Made by a program: the position numbers and the translations under genes | In this document: piece by piece, positions 27,191 through 36,273 of the stretch | Layout: every line of letters begins with the position of its first letter | Numbering within the stretch: the first letter of the stretch is position 1 | DNA from: Chlamydiales bacterium | GTDB lineage: Bacteria > Chlamydiota > Chlamydiia > Chlamydiales > Simkaniaceae | Assembly (NCBI GenBank): GCA_024233515.1 | Contig: JACKPO010000002.1 | Location: forward strand, 124,001-188,000 | Reading direction: 5' to 3' | DNA length: 64,000 nt | The notes under the pieces: generated by a model | The model's input: the letters and a program-made list of their open reading frames with translations, nothing else | Told to the model about the DNA's origin: nothing | Database searches by the model: none

Positions 27191-27968
27191 GGGGGGATTT
27201 CTTTTTCTCTTTAGCGATGCGCTCTGTTTTAAGTTTTTCTAGGGCAGCAATCATAGACTCTTTTCGGGTGAGGATGGCGCCGCCTCGATCTGCTCGAAAC
27301 TCGCGATAGCGAGAGAAGGTGCAGACGACCATCATTCCCAGTAACATAAAGACCACTTCAAAGAGAATCGTAAAGAGATAGTAACTCATGTAAGAAGAGC
27401 GTTGGTTATTCGAGCGTCCAAGAGAAGAGAGGGCATAGGCAAAAACACGCGCCAAGAACATCACAAAGGCATTAACGATTCCTTGGATAAGGGTCATCGT
27501 AACCATATCCCCATTGCTGATATGAGAAATTTCATGAGCGAGAACAGCTTCGAGTTCTGTTTTCTCCATTCGGCTTAGAAGACCTGTTGAAACTGCAACG
27601 AGAGAACGTCTTTTTGTCGGACCTGTTGCGAAGGCGTTCATTTGATGGGAGTCAAAGATTCCCACTTCAGGAACAGCTGGGAGATTCGCATCGCGCGCAA
27701 GGCGGGCCACGAGATGATAGAGATCGGCATGAGGACCGCTTGGAGTCACTTCTTGAATTCGCATCATCCACTTCGCCATTTTACGTGAGAGAGCAAGAGA
27801 GATCAGCGCACCGACCATTCCCCAGACCAAACAGAAAATCATGAGTGAAGTCAGATCAAGTCCGTAACGGGTGAGATACGGTTTAACATTTAGAAGCGAT
27901 AACACGACAGAAATCGTGAAAACCACCAAACAATTAATCAGTAGAAAAAGGGCAATTCTTCTCAACAT
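27090..27968 (-). CDS. htpX: Membrane metalloprotease HtpX
   Basis: Inner-membrane zinc protease (M48) that degrades misfolded membrane proteins. Two N-terminal TM helices (IALFLLINCLVVFTISVVL and LMIFCLVWGMVGALISLAL), the HEISH zinc motif in AVLAHEISHISNGD, two further helices, and the conserved end THPPLEKRIERLKEL. I place the start at 27968 because GGAGG precedes that ATG; the frame opens 24 bases earlier. Length 292 is normal. Confidence 0.95.
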   Translation of the reverse strand: MLRRIALFLLINCLVVFTISVVLSLLNVKPYLTRYGLDLTSLMIFCLVWGMVGALISLALSRKMAKWMMRIQEVTPSGPHADLYHLVARLARDANLPAVPEVGIFDSHQMNAFATGPTKRRSLVAVSTGLLSRMEKTELEAVLAHEISHISNGDMVTMTLIQGIVNAFVMFLARVFAYALSSLGRSNNQRSSYMSYYLFTILFEVVFMLLGMMVVCTFSRYREFRADRGGAILTRKESMIAALEKLKTERIAKEKKKSPLNALMISLPERGVLSLLATHPPLEKRIERLKEL

Positions 27969-28124
27969 AACGTCCTCCTCAGATATGACCAATCATACCA
28001 CTCTTTTGTCATTTTTATCCACCTTTATAATCGAAAGAATATTTTAATTAATTATCTTTGTCACTTTGATTGCATATAAATTGGCTATGTGCAAAAACTA
28101 CGTTCGTTTTTTTGATAAAACCCA

Positions 28125-28337
28125 ATGGTTAGTATGTCAAAAGTTGTTCGTCCAAACTTTGAACTCGGAAATATTTCGAAGTTAAAAGAAGCCCTAGCAC
28201 GCGAAGGACTTTCTTTTCTTTTAATTACCTGTACTGAACCTTCGAAAGAAGGAAAGATGGATGTTGAAATGGATTATGAAGGGGATCGTGATCTCATTGC
28301 CTTCTTAATGAAAAGTGCAGAGAACTATTTCGTTTAA
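28125..28337 (+). CDS. Small conserved-looking hypothetical protein
   Basis: A 70-residue acidic protein (PNFELGNISKLKEALAREGL, MDVEMDYEGDRDLIAFLMKS). No family recognised. Start could be the first Met or Met4 (MSKVVRPN). It stands alone, divergent from htpX and 42 bases upstream of the peptidase gene. The regular coding character and start context make it a plausible small gene. Confidence 0.5.
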   Translation: MVSMSKVVRPNFELGNISKLKEALAREGLSFLLITCTEPSKEGKMDVEMDYEGDRDLIAFLMKSAENYFV

Positions 28338-28379
28338 ATCCTCATCTTTTGTACCCTAAAGGGAGCAAAAGGAAAAGCA

Positions 28380-29753
28380 ATGATCGATCAATATGCTGCT
28401 TGGTTTGAAAAGAACCAAGAGGCTCTCTTGGGAGACTTTTTTTCTTACCTTAAGTTTCCCAGTGTGAGCACAGATCCCGCCCACAAACAAGATCTTCTTG
28501 CCTGCAAGGATTGGCTCATGAGTTATATGGAATCCTGCGGGTTAAAAACCGAGTGTTGGGAAACATCAGGTCACCCCACCGTTTTTGGTTCCTATCAAGG
28601 GGGAAAGGGACCGACGCTCCTTTTTTATGGTCATTATGATGTCCAACCCCAGGCGCCCCTCGATGAGTGGAAAAGCCCACCCTTTGAGCCAGAAGTGCGA
28701 GAAGGTGTCGTTTATGCCCGTGGGGCAATCGATAACAAAGGGCAAAGTTTTTATACTCTGATTGCCATTCGCGCTTTTTTAGAACTTGCTAAAGAAAAAA
28801 AACTCAACATCAAAGTCTTGATTGAGGGAGAGGAAGAGATTGGAAGTTCTGGTCTTGAAAAACTGCTCGATACAAAGAAAAAAGAGCTTCAAGCAGAGAG
28901 TGTTTTCATTGTTGATCTTGATATGTATGCCAAAGGGGTTCCTGCGGTGACCCTAGGGATCCGTGGTGTCATGAACCTCAACGTGACAGTGCGTAATACC
29001 AATGCAGATCTTCACTCAGGAGTTTTTGGGGGAGTGGTTCTCAATCCTGCGCGCGCCCTTGCGACTTGTCTTTCCAAAATGTGGAACGAAAAAGGAGAAG
29101 TTGCGGTTCCTGGATTTTATGAAGGGGTGAAAGAGCTCACAAAGGAAGAACATGCGGTGTTTGATTGGGACTCTGACCTAAAGGAAGAAGCAAAACCGTT
29201 TGAACCGCGCGCCTTTCAAGGAGAGGGAGATTATTCTCTTTTAGAGTCCAACTGGATTCGCCCCACGCTTGAGATCAATGGATTAGAAAGTGGGTATACT
29301 GGCGAAGGATTCAAAACGATTATCCCTTCCAAGGCAATGGTTAAACTCTCTTGTCGCCTCGTTCCCAACCAAGACCCCGCGCATGTGATGAGTACGCTTG
29401 AGACCTTTTTGAAAAAAAATCTCCCAGAAGGTATAGAGATAAAGTTAGAAAAAGGACATGGGACACCTGGAGTCATGACAGCGCCCGATTCCAAAACAGT
29501 GAAACTCACAGCTAAAGCTTATGAGACAATTTACCAGACAACCTGTCGCCGCAAGCTTTGTGGTGCAACGATTCCTATTGCAGGGATGCTTGCCAAAGCA
29601 TGTGGAGGAGAGCTTGTCATGATGGGTGTGGGTCTCGGATCGGATAAAATGCATGCTCCCAACGAGTGTTTTGGGCTCGATCGCTTTAAGGAAGGGTTTT
29701 TATCGATCACGCAGGTCCTCGAGCTCTTTGCGCAAGGGGAAAACCATGGCTAA
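28380..29753 (+). CDS. M20-family dipeptidase/peptidase
   Basis: A 457-residue zinc aminoacylase/dipeptidase of the M20/M25/M40 family. The first metal motif is LLFYGHYDVQPQ (HYD), then YARGAIDNKGQ, and IEGEEEIGSSGL contains the catalytic Glu pair. The dimerisation domain follows (NLNVTVRNTNADLHSG), with MMGVGLGSDKMHAPNE near the end supplying the last metal His. It likely releases amino acids from di- or tripeptides, useful to an intracellular parasite. Stop overlaps the start of the next gene. Confidence 0.9.
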   Translation: MIDQYAAWFEKNQEALLGDFFSYLKFPSVSTDPAHKQDLLACKDWLMSYMESCGLKTECWETSGHPTVFGSYQGGKGPTLLFYGHYDVQPQAPLDEWKSPPFEPEVREGVVYARGAIDNKGQSFYTLIAIRAFLELAKEKKLNIKVLIEGEEEIGSSGLEKLLDTKKKELQAESVFIVDLDMYAKGVPAVTLGIRGVMNLNVTVRNTNADLHSGVFGGVVLNPARALATCLSKMWNEKGEVAVPGFYEGVKELTKEEHAVFDWDSDLKEEAKPFEPRAFQGEGDYSLLESNWIRPTLEINGLESGYTGEGFKTIIPSKAMVKLSCRLVPNQDPAHVMSTLETFLKKNLPEGIEIKLEKGHGTPGVMTAPDSKTVKLTAKAYETIYQTTCRRKLCGATIPIAGMLAKACGGELVMMGVGLGSDKMHAPNECFGLDRFKEGFLSITQVLELFAQGENHG

Positions 29754-30819
29754 AATGAACGAAATTATCAAAAAGTGGGCAGATTTTTCTGCATCTGAAA
29801 CAAAACCCCTCTTTTGGATGCTGCTAGGGCCTCTTCTTGTGATGCTCACACTGATCGTTGCGATCCCCAACTTTTCGAATCCCTACCTCCCTTTACTCAC
29901 AGTCATGGGATTTGTCCTCTCTTGGAAATACCGCTTTAGCGGCCTCTCTCTGACCCTTATGGTGTTTGTCGTCTATTTTGCCTTTAACTACTTTTTAGGG
30001 CACCACGATGCGTTTCTTTGGAAACTTGGGTGGGGTTGTTCCCTTGCTTTAGGGCTGACCATCTCCTTCCTCTCCATGGAAGAACTCAAAAGCTACTACG
30101 CCAAGCAAAAAGAAGCGAAAGAAAAAGCTCTTCAAGAACTCCATATTTCTCTCAATAGTTTTGAAGAGAAAACAGCAACCGAAAAACGGTCCTATGAGAA
30201 CGAAATCGATACTTTGAAAGATGAGCTCTCCTCTTCTCGTGATGAAGGGGAGGTTCTTCTCACTCTCGTTGATGCAAGCCGTTTAGAGAGCGATAAAGCG
30301 ATGAAACAATCTGAAACCTTAACGCAGGAAGTTATCGATAGAGAGCATGAGCTCTCGCAGGCGCAAGATGATCTCGAAAAACTTGAAGAGAGGATGGCGC
30401 AGCTCACGGTTGAGCACCGCTCAATCGAAGAGATTGCAACAGAGCGTTTAAAAGAGCTCAATCAACTGCGCGTTGAGGTCTATCAAGCCAAGCTCCTTGC
30501 GGAGACCTACCAAAAACAAGTGGAAAAAGCGCGCGCTTACTTCAAAGCGCAGAAGAAAGAGGGGCAACCTCTCCAGCCCCCACCGCCGCCTGAGGACAAA
30601 ACAAATATCCTAAAAACCCTTGAGCAGGATAAAGCGGTCATCAAAAAGGCTTACGATCAAATGCTTCACGATTACCAAGCGCTCAAAGGAGCTCCTGAAG
30701 CGGAGCTTAAAGAGAAAAAGGCGATGCTTGAGAGAACGAAGTCAGAACTTGTGGGAATTGAGAGGGAGATCTTTATCCTGAAAAAAGGACTGCAAGAGAA
30801 AGGATCCTATACTTCTTAA
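29746..30819 (+). CDS. Membrane protein with long coiled coil
   Basis: A 357-residue protein. Membrane helices occupy residues 20-110 (LFWMLLGPLLVMLTLIVAI, LPLLTVMGFVLSW, LTLMVFVVYFAFNYFLG, LGWGCSLALGLTISFLS). Then a coiled coil of about 200 residues follows (SYYAKQKEAKEKALQELHIS, then ELSQAQDDLEKLEERMAQLT) and a basic, Pro-rich patch (LQPPPPPEDK). I do not recognise the family. The ATG overlaps the M20 gene by eight bases. It probably lies in the inner membrane with the coiled coil in the cytoplasm or periplasm. Confidence 0.75.
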   Translation: MAKMNEIIKKWADFSASETKPLFWMLLGPLLVMLTLIVAIPNFSNPYLPLLTVMGFVLSWKYRFSGLSLTLMVFVVYFAFNYFLGHHDAFLWKLGWGCSLALGLTISFLSMEELKSYYAKQKEAKEKALQELHISLNSFEEKTATEKRSYENEIDTLKDELSSSRDEGEVLLTLVDASRLESDKAMKQSETLTQEVIDREHELSQAQDDLEKLEERMAQLTVEHRSIEEIATERLKELNQLRVEVYQAKLLAETYQKQVEKARAYFKAQKKEGQPLQPPPPPEDKTNILKTLEQDKAVIKKAYDQMLHDYQALKGAPEAELKEKKAMLERTKSELVGIEREIFILKKGLQEKGSYTS

Positions 30820-30849
30820 GGCGAATTCCCGTTTTTTAGAGATAGTCTC

Positions 30850-31722
30850 TTAGGGAAGGGTGAGGATTTCGTACCCTTCGTCAGTGATCAGAAGTGTATG
30901 CTCCCACTGCGCGCTGGCCTTCCCGTCGAGTGTTCGCGCCGTCCAATGATCCTTCGGGTCGATTTTTCCTTCACGCACACCGGCATTAATCATCGGCTCG
31001 ATCGTAAACGTCATCCCTGCCGCAAGGGGAATATCTGTGCTATTATAGCAATGGGGAATTTGCGGGGCTTCATGAAAGTCAACGCCAACGCCATGAGCGA
31101 CAAACTGATTGACAACGCTGCACCCCTCTCCGCTTGCATAATCTTCGATAACTTGGCCAATCTCTGAGACCAATACGCCAGGTTTCAAGATCTTAATCGC
31201 TCTCATTAGACACTCATACGAGACATCGACCACCTTTTGCTTCTCTTCAGAGATGTTGCCGATCGTTACCATTGCGCTGCAGTCGCCATAATACCCATTC
31301 AGAATTGAAGTCACATCGATATTCATGATGTCTCCCTCTTCAAGGGGAAGATCATTCGGAATACCATGGCAAATCACCTCATTGAGCGAAGTGCAGATCC
31401 CTTTAGGGAAGGGAGGATGACCATATCCGAGAGGGGCAGGTTTAGCGCCAGCTTCCTTGTGAAGCTCCATTGCATAAGCATTGAGCTCTTCCGTTGTGAC
31501 ACCCTTCTTTGCTTTGGCGCACACCTTTTTCAAAATGGTTGCAGCGAGGTTTCCAGCGGCGCGAATCCCCTCGATTTGCTCCGGGGTCTTGAGAATAATC
31601 TCATACCTTTTGAAGTACTCTGCCTTCGTCGTTTCAAAATTTTGAGGAGGGAGGAGGGGATGGTGACATTTTTTCCATTTCTTTCCACTTCCACACCAGC
31701 AGGGATCATTTCTTGCTATCAT
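30850..31722 (-). CDS. map: Methionine aminopeptidase with N-terminal SEC-C zinc motif
   Basis: Removes the initiator Met. An N-terminal SEC-C motif (NDPCWCGSGKKWKKCHHP) is followed by the M24 fold with the five metal ligands spread through MNIDVTSILNGYYGDCSAMV, GHGVG-like AHGVGVDFHEAP, FTIEPMINAG and QWEHTLLITDEGYEILT. The SEC-C arrangement is also known for chlamydial Map. Start at Met 31722 fits the SEC-C beginning. The stop is followed by GAGACTATCTCT, a motif also seen after the stop at 40923. Map and MarC are near each other in C. trachomatis. Confidence 0.95.
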   Translation of the reverse strand: MIARNDPCWCGSGKKWKKCHHPLLPPQNFETTKAEYFKRYEIILKTPEQIEGIRAAGNLAATILKKVCAKAKKGVTTEELNAYAMELHKEAGAKPAPLGYGHPPFPKGICTSLNEVICHGIPNDLPLEEGDIMNIDVTSILNGYYGDCSAMVTIGNISEEKQKVVDVSYECLMRAIKILKPGVLVSEIGQVIEDYASGEGCSVVNQFVAHGVGVDFHEAPQIPHCYNSTDIPLAAGMTFTIEPMINAGVREGKIDPKDHWTARTLDGKASAQWEHTLLITDEGYEILTLP

Positions 31723-31759
31723 AGGAAAAAGTATAGGAAAAAATGCGCTCTCTCGCAAC

Positions 31760-32848
31760 CTATTTTTTCTTCAGTATTTTGAGGAATTGGTGATTGATGA
31801 AAAGCTTCTCTCTTCCTCTTTTCACTTCCTCCAAAAAACCGATATCACATAATATTTTGAGGCGCTTTGAGGCTGTAAATCTCCCAATGTCACTTGATTC
31901 AATTAAATTCTGTATGCGTACATAAGGCTGTGTAAACAGTAACTCGATGAGTTCTTTGCTGTAGATGGAAGGCGCTTTCGATTTGATATTGACAGAGGAC
32001 TCTTCCATTAATTCTTGGATTGTGAAAATTTTGGACATTGTCCATTTTGATGTTTCGTAAATTCCATCCAAAAAATAGAGAACCCACTCTGTCCAGGCTC
32101 CGTGGGTTGTTACTCTGAGAAGCTTTGTGTAATATTCGAGTTTATTTTGGATGATATAACCACTAAGGTAAAGAATAGGCGTGTCTAAAAGGCCCTTCTC
32201 AATTAGATATAATAAATTCACAATACGTCCTGTTCTTCCATTTCCATCAGCAAAAGGATGGATGGCCTCAAATTGATAGTGTTGTACTGCAAGTTTTATG
32301 AGAGGATCAATGCCGTCATCATCTTGATGGATGTAGTTTTGCCAATTTGTTAATAGCTCTTTTAGTGTTTCTTCTCCTTCAGGAGGAGTGTAAATTTTTT
32401 CTCCTGTTGAATCATTCACTAACGTTGTTCCTGGGATTTTTCTGACATCTGTTTCTATACGTCGAATTTCAGAGCAAATATCACAGATCATCGAAAGGCT
32501 AAGCGGGCGTTCTTTAAGAGATAAATATCCTTGGTGAAGAGCTTGTCTATACTGAAGGGTTTCCTTAGCTGCAGGAGACATAGAATGGGAAGAATCTTGA
32601 GCATGCTCAAATAACTCATCGGTTGTTGTCACAATATTTTCTATTGCAGAACTTGCCTGTGACTCTAGTAGGGGGATACAGTTGATTAACACGGTTTGGT
32701 TGGGGATTAGTCTCTCCGCAACTTTCAACTTAGCTAGCTCTCGATTTGCCCGAATACAGGATTTTAAAATGTTAGGGGTTTCTAACTCTATATTTGGGGG
32801 TAGCTTAGAGAGTTCGTTATAAGGTACTTTCGGATCAAAATGTTTCAT
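31760..32848 (-). CDS. Fic-domain AMP transferase, class II
   Basis: A 362-residue Fic protein. The N-terminal Fic_N part has VPYNELSKLPPNIE, then the inhibitory helix motif SSAIENI matching S/TxxxE-G/N. The core motif is HPFADGNGRTGR. A C-terminal winged helix follows (LIESSDIGRFTASKRLKIL). Class II Fic enzymes add AMP to hydroxyl side chains of target proteins and are kept off by the helix. The target is unknown and could be bacterial or host. Placed between map and truA, on the same strand; the start at 32848 is chosen by family alignment. Confidence 0.85.
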   Translation of the reverse strand: MKHFDPKVPYNELSKLPPNIELETPNILKSCIRANRELAKLKVAERLIPNQTVLINCIPLLESQASSAIENIVTTTDELFEHAQDSSHSMSPAAKETLQYRQALHQGYLSLKERPLSLSMICDICSEIRRIETDVRKIPGTTLVNDSTGEKIYTPPEGEETLKELLTNWQNYIHQDDDGIDPLIKLAVQHYQFEAIHPFADGNGRTGRIVNLLYLIEKGLLDTPILYLSGYIIQNKLEYYTKLLRVTTHGAWTEWVLYFLDGIYETSKWTMSKIFTIQELMEESSVNIKSKAPSIYSKELIELLFTQPYVRIQNLIESSDIGRFTASKRLKILCDIGFLEEVKRGREKLFINHQFLKILKKK

Positions 32849-32964
32849 ATGTTGAAAAATCACTACTAAAATGAACATATTAGCTGAATAGGTTGAATTG
32901 ATCAACATATTGATTAGGTTTTTACACTAAATAATTGATAGTAAGATAGATTCAGATTTTGAGT

Positions 32965-33699
32965 TTAGTAATTAACGTTGTAGAGGGTGAGGCCGTGTGC
33001 GGGAGCGGTGATCCCTGCAATCGTTCGATCGTGCTCCGTCAGAAGAGCGTTTGTTTGCTCTAGGGAGAGCTTCCCTAGGCCTAGGTAGACAAGGGTCCCA
33101 ACAAGGTTCCGGACCATTTTATAGAGGAAGTTATCTCCCTCCACCTCGAAGCGGATAGAGGACCCTTCTTCAAAGAGATCAAGTCGTCTAAGGGTGCGGA
33201 TTGTGTTGGTAGGGCGGGGGTCTTGGCGATTGGTGAAGGAGGCAAAATCATGTCTTCCTACAAGGCTCCGGGCTCCCTCCCGCATCAGATCGAGATCGAG
33301 GGGAGTGTGGATATGCCAGGAAAGGTGGCGGCTAAAAGGGGATTGGACCGCTCCTTGGTAGAGCTCGTAGTGGTAGATTTTCCCCTTTGCATCTAAGGTT
33401 GGATGGAACGTTTCTGGCGCCTCTTCGAGGGCAAGGACACGGATCGCTTTCGGAAGAAGCTGATTTAAGCTAATCAGAAGGCGATTCAAGTCGAGTCGTT
33501 TTTCTGTCCGGTAGTTCACCACTTGCCTGGCTGCGTGGACCCCACGATCCGTTCGCGATGCCGCTTGTAACATCATAGGGTGTTGATAAATCTGTTCCAA
33601 GACCGTTTGAACTGTCTCTTCAATTGTGGGCCCGTCGCTCGAACGTTGCCACCCTAAGAAGTCGGTCCCATCATAGGCAAGAATCATTTTGATATTCAT
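32965..33699 (-). CDS. truA: tRNA pseudouridine(38-40) synthase TruA
   Basis: Makes pseudouridines in the anticodon arm. MILAYDGTDFLGWQRSSDGP opens the protein; the catalytic Asp is in ASRTDRGVHAARQV. The later FLYKMVRNLVGTLVYLG is family-typical. Length 244. Confidence 0.95.
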   Translation of the reverse strand: MNIKMILAYDGTDFLGWQRSSDGPTIEETVQTVLEQIYQHPMMLQAASRTDRGVHAARQVVNYRTEKRLDLNRLLISLNQLLPKAIRVLALEEAPETFHPTLDAKGKIYHYELYQGAVQSPFSRHLSWHIHTPLDLDLMREGARSLVGRHDFASFTNRQDPRPTNTIRTLRRLDLFEEGSSIRFEVEGDNFLYKMVRNLVGTLVYLGLGKLSLEQTNALLTEHDRTIAGITAPAHGLTLYNVNY

Positions 33700-33721
33700 G
33701 GTAAATAGAATAACAGAAATT

Positions 33722-34315
33722 CTATTTCTGGAGGTAGAGCGAGAGTCCTTCTAAAAACATTTGGACAGCCAGAAGGGTTAGAAGAAGCCCCATGAGGCGC
33801 TCGCAAGCAGTGATTCCCCGAATGCCAAGGATTTTCTTTAGATAAGGAGCGCAAAGGAGGATGAGGGTTGAGATGACCCAAGCAAGGACAATCGCTGTCA
33901 TCAGAAGGGAAAGGGATTCTCGATGCGAATAGATCATTACAGCAGCGAGAACAGAGGGGCCCGCAACCAGAGGAATAGCGAGGGGAACGATAAACGGTTC
34001 TCCTTTCGTTGGACTTTCGTACGCCCCCTCTTTTCCACTGGGGAAAATCATTTTGAGCGCAATGATAAAAAGGATAATCCCTCCAGATAAGAGAATCGTT
34101 TCCTGCCCAACGCCAAGAATGTCTAACAGATGCTCCCCAACAAATGTAAAAACGATGATCACGGCAAGCGCAATCAAAAGTTCACGGATAATGATCTTCT
34201 TTTGCCGTTTTGCTTTCACATCTTTTAAGATCGCAAGATATACGGGGATATTCCCAATGGGATCCATTAAGAGGAAAAGAGAAAAACTGATTGCAAAGAG
34301 GGAATAGCTGTTCAT
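33722..34315 (-). CDS. MarC-family membrane protein
   Basis: A 197-residue inner-membrane protein of the MarC family with six TM helices. LMDPIGNIPVYLAIL near the start and VPLAIPLVAGPSVLAAVM are typical. The role of MarC proteins is not known. It lies 22 bases upstream of truA. Confidence 0.9.
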   Translation of the reverse strand: MNSYSLFAISFSLFLLMDPIGNIPVYLAILKDVKAKRQKKIIIRELLIALAVIIVFTFVGEHLLDILGVGQETILLSGGIILFIIALKMIFPSGKEGAYESPTKGEPFIVPLAIPLVAGPSVLAAVMIYSHRESLSLLMTAIVLAWVISTLILLCAPYLKKILGIRGITACERLMGLLLTLLAVQMFLEGLSLYLQK

Positions 34316-34352
34316 GTCCTCCTTATAAAAGAAGGAAAATTATGGAGCTAGC

Positions 34353-34532
34353 TTTAAAACCCGAAGTGCTACTTATTTTTCTCTTTAGCGCTGCATAAGG
34401 CTTCTAGAATCAACGCATCTACTTCGCTTCGCCCCTTCGCTAAGGTGAACCACCTTAGCTCGGCGCTCATCTTATATCTACGTCAATTCTATTTGCCTCT
34501 GCAGCGAAATAAGTGGCACTCCGGGGTTAAAC
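34353..34532. repeat. Imperfect palindromic element
   Basis: Arms at 34353-34378 and 34507-34532 pair with 21 of 26 positions (shared CACTTATTT-type end). Inside is a perfect hairpin CTAAGGTG/CACCTTAG at about 34440-34458. No coding capacity is apparent. It occupies most of the gap between the MarC and Inc-like genes. Confidence 0.55.
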
Positions 34533-34543
34533 TTTGAATCGAT

Positions 34544-34589
34544 GAACCTATTCAGAATTAAAGAAGTATCTTTAATTCTGGATAGGTTC
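34544..34589. terminator. Strong hairpin downstream of the Inc-like gene
   Basis: GAACCTATTCAGAATTAAAGA (34544-34564) pairs with 34569-34589 with one mismatch and a four-base loop AGTA. A second small hairpin CCTCT/AGAGG lies at 34593-34606. The stems are downstream of the gene ending at 34611 on the minus strand. There is no U-tract, so it may stabilise the 3' end rather than terminate. Confidence 0.5.
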
Positions 34590-34610
34590 ATATCCTCTGC
34601 GTAGAGGAGG

Positions 34611-35300
34611 TTATACCTTTAAACGGACTGTTGGGCGCGTGTGATCATTTTTTCGCATAGCGTCCTCAGCGTTAAATTCTGAGTTAAAAAGCTGAAAGAA
34701 CGTCGAAGCATAGATCACGGTACTGAGTGCTGCTTGAAACGTAATTGCAAGTTTTGTCGCTGAAAGAAAGACAAAAATCTGAGCTGCATACAAAAGGCAA
34801 GAAGCAACAGCTCCTACAACATCCACGACGGAAGCCTTCTCGTTTTCTGTTCCACGCGCTAACTGCCACTTTTCAATCAAGACGAGAAGCTCTCCAAACT
34901 TTAAATAGAGGCTCGCAAGAGGGAAAAGGACTCCATTGAAAGGGAGGTAGTCCTTGATCGACTCGTGTTGGATGGCTTCGTAGACCGACGCATAGGCTTG
35001 GAAGATCGTAATACTTTGCATTAAGACTTCTAAAGCGGCTGTGCCGCTGAATCCCTCAGCTTTGATTTTACTAAGGCCAACCTTAACCTGCGTCACGCGA
35101 TCTCCTTCCAAGGGAGCTGGGCCGCCAGTGGAATAATCTGCAAAGTTCGCGCCAGTAGCCATAATCGTTGCTGTGTGAGAAAGTTCAGAATTAGAATTGA
35201 TCACTGTTAAAACTTTTTTTGAATTATTGGCGAAAGCGGAATAATTGGTCCGTTGCGCACCAGTGTGGTCAGGGGGGACTCTTACTTTTATTACTTCCAT
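34611..35300 (-). CDS. Predicted Inc-like bilobed membrane protein
   Basis: A 229-residue protein of no recognised family. The C-terminal half has two hydrophobic lobes separated by a short hinge, GAVASCLLYAAQIFVFLSA and TFQAALSTVIYASTFFQLF, the layout of chlamydial inclusion membrane proteins. No signal peptide. The N-terminal 100 residues are polar and Thr/Ser-rich. AGGTGA sits six bases before ATG 35300. Inc proteins are type III substrates, but the layout alone is not proof. Confidence 0.55.
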   Translation of the reverse strand: MEVIKVRVPPDHTGAQRTNYSAFANNSKKVLTVINSNSELSHTATIMATGANFADYSTGGPAPLEGDRVTQVKVGLSKIKAEGFSGTAALEVLMQSITIFQAYASVYEAIQHESIKDYLPFNGVLFPLASLYLKFGELLVLIEKWQLARGTENEKASVVDVVGAVASCLLYAAQIFVFLSATKLAITFQAALSTVIYASTFFQLFNSEFNAEDAMRKNDHTRPTVRLKV

Positions 35301-35358
35301 ATTATTCACCTTTTGCGAATATTATATCACAAAATTAGAATAAAGAAATTATATTAAA

Positions 35359-36273
35359 TTATTTAATATTAATTATTAGTAGAAAGTCTTTGTTTTTCTG
35401 AAAGGCCGCCTTTGTCCAGTTAGCTGAGCCAATGAGGTGGGTGTGCCCATCGATGATCCCCCACTTGGTGTGGGAAAGCTCAAGTCCCCGACTTGCCCTT
35501 ACGGGGACCCCTTCTTTTTCAAGAAATTCTTTGACTTTTCGACTGGCTCCACGGGCGGTCGTTCCATCGAGTGTTAAAGTAATCTTGATCCCCTTCTGGT
35601 GGAGCTCAGAGAGGACCTCCGCGAGTGCGGGATGGGTGAAGGTAAAGAGAGTGAGCTTGATCTCCCTTTTTGCATTCCGAAGGGTCTCAATCAGTGCTGA
35701 GAGCGCCTCAGGATGGGGGAGAGAAAAGTATTGCAATCCCTCTCTTAAAAACGTGCCGGGGCGCCCCTTAGAGAGCTCTTGGGCAAGCTCAGGGGCATAG
35801 AGTCCCACCATCATGTTGTCGTGCATCCGAAGAGACGAGGGGGTGAGATTGGTCGATCCTAAAAAAACCGTCTCTTCATCAAAAATCCAAATTTTTTCAT
35901 GAAAGAGTCCTTTCCCTTTTTGAGGGTGGAGGTGGAATCTCTCTTCCTCTAGGTGGGCGAGCTTGGGGCTCGCTTTCTCATCGTAATAAAGATGGACCGA
36001 GAGTCCTTCCCGCGCCCGTTTTTTCAAGAGAGATAAAAGGGAACGGTCGGTGAGGGCATAGGTTTTGAGGGTGATTGTTTGGCGGGCATGAGATACGGCT
36101 CGAACAAGGGTCCGGTTTAAATCATTTCTTTGCTGGGAGCTATAGAGTTTGATAGGGGACTGAGATGTGGGGAGCGTTACAGAAAGGGAGAGATAAAGGA
36201 TGAGGCTAAAAAGAAAAATCCCCGCAAGGGCGGGGATCCACTTAGATCTTCTGACCTTGCGCGCGAAGCTCAC
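35359..36273 (-). CDS. Membrane-anchored phospholipase D-family protein
   Basis: A PLD superfamily protein with two HKD-type motifs: HEKIWIFDEETVFLGSTN and HTKWGIIDGHTHLIGSANW. An N-terminal signal anchor (WIPALAGIFLFSLILYLSLS) precedes them. The first in-frame ATG is at 36318 inside rpmB, but a GTG at 36273 (VSFARKVRRSKW) gives a normal anchored N-terminus; I use that, and the start is uncertain. Both overlap rpmB, and a rpmB terminator hairpin lies in its first codons. A PLD gene also lies near rpmB in C. trachomatis. It could act on lipids or nucleic acid. Confidence 0.8.
   Translation of the reverse strand: MSFARKVRRSKWIPALAGIFLFSLILYLSLSVTLPTSQSPIKLYSSQQRNDLNRTLVRAVSHARQTITLKTYALTDRSLLSLLKKRAREGLSVHLYYDEKASPKLAHLEEERFHLHPQKGKGLFHEKIWIFDEETVFLGSTNLTPSSLRMHDNMMVGLYAPELAQELSKGRPGTFLREGLQYFSLPHPEALSALIETLRNAKREIKLTLFTFTHPALAEVLSELHQKGIKITLTLDGTTARGASRKVKEFLEKEGVPVRASRGLELSHTKWGIIDGHTHLIGSANWTKAAFQKNKDFLLIINIK
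36214..36239 (-). terminator. Terminator of rpmB
   Basis: On the minus strand GATCCCCGC, CCTT, GCGGGGATTTTT is a compact GC-rich hairpin with a T-run, directly after the rpmB stop. It overlaps the first codons of the PLD-family gene, so transcription of that gene would have to read through it. Confidence 0.85.
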
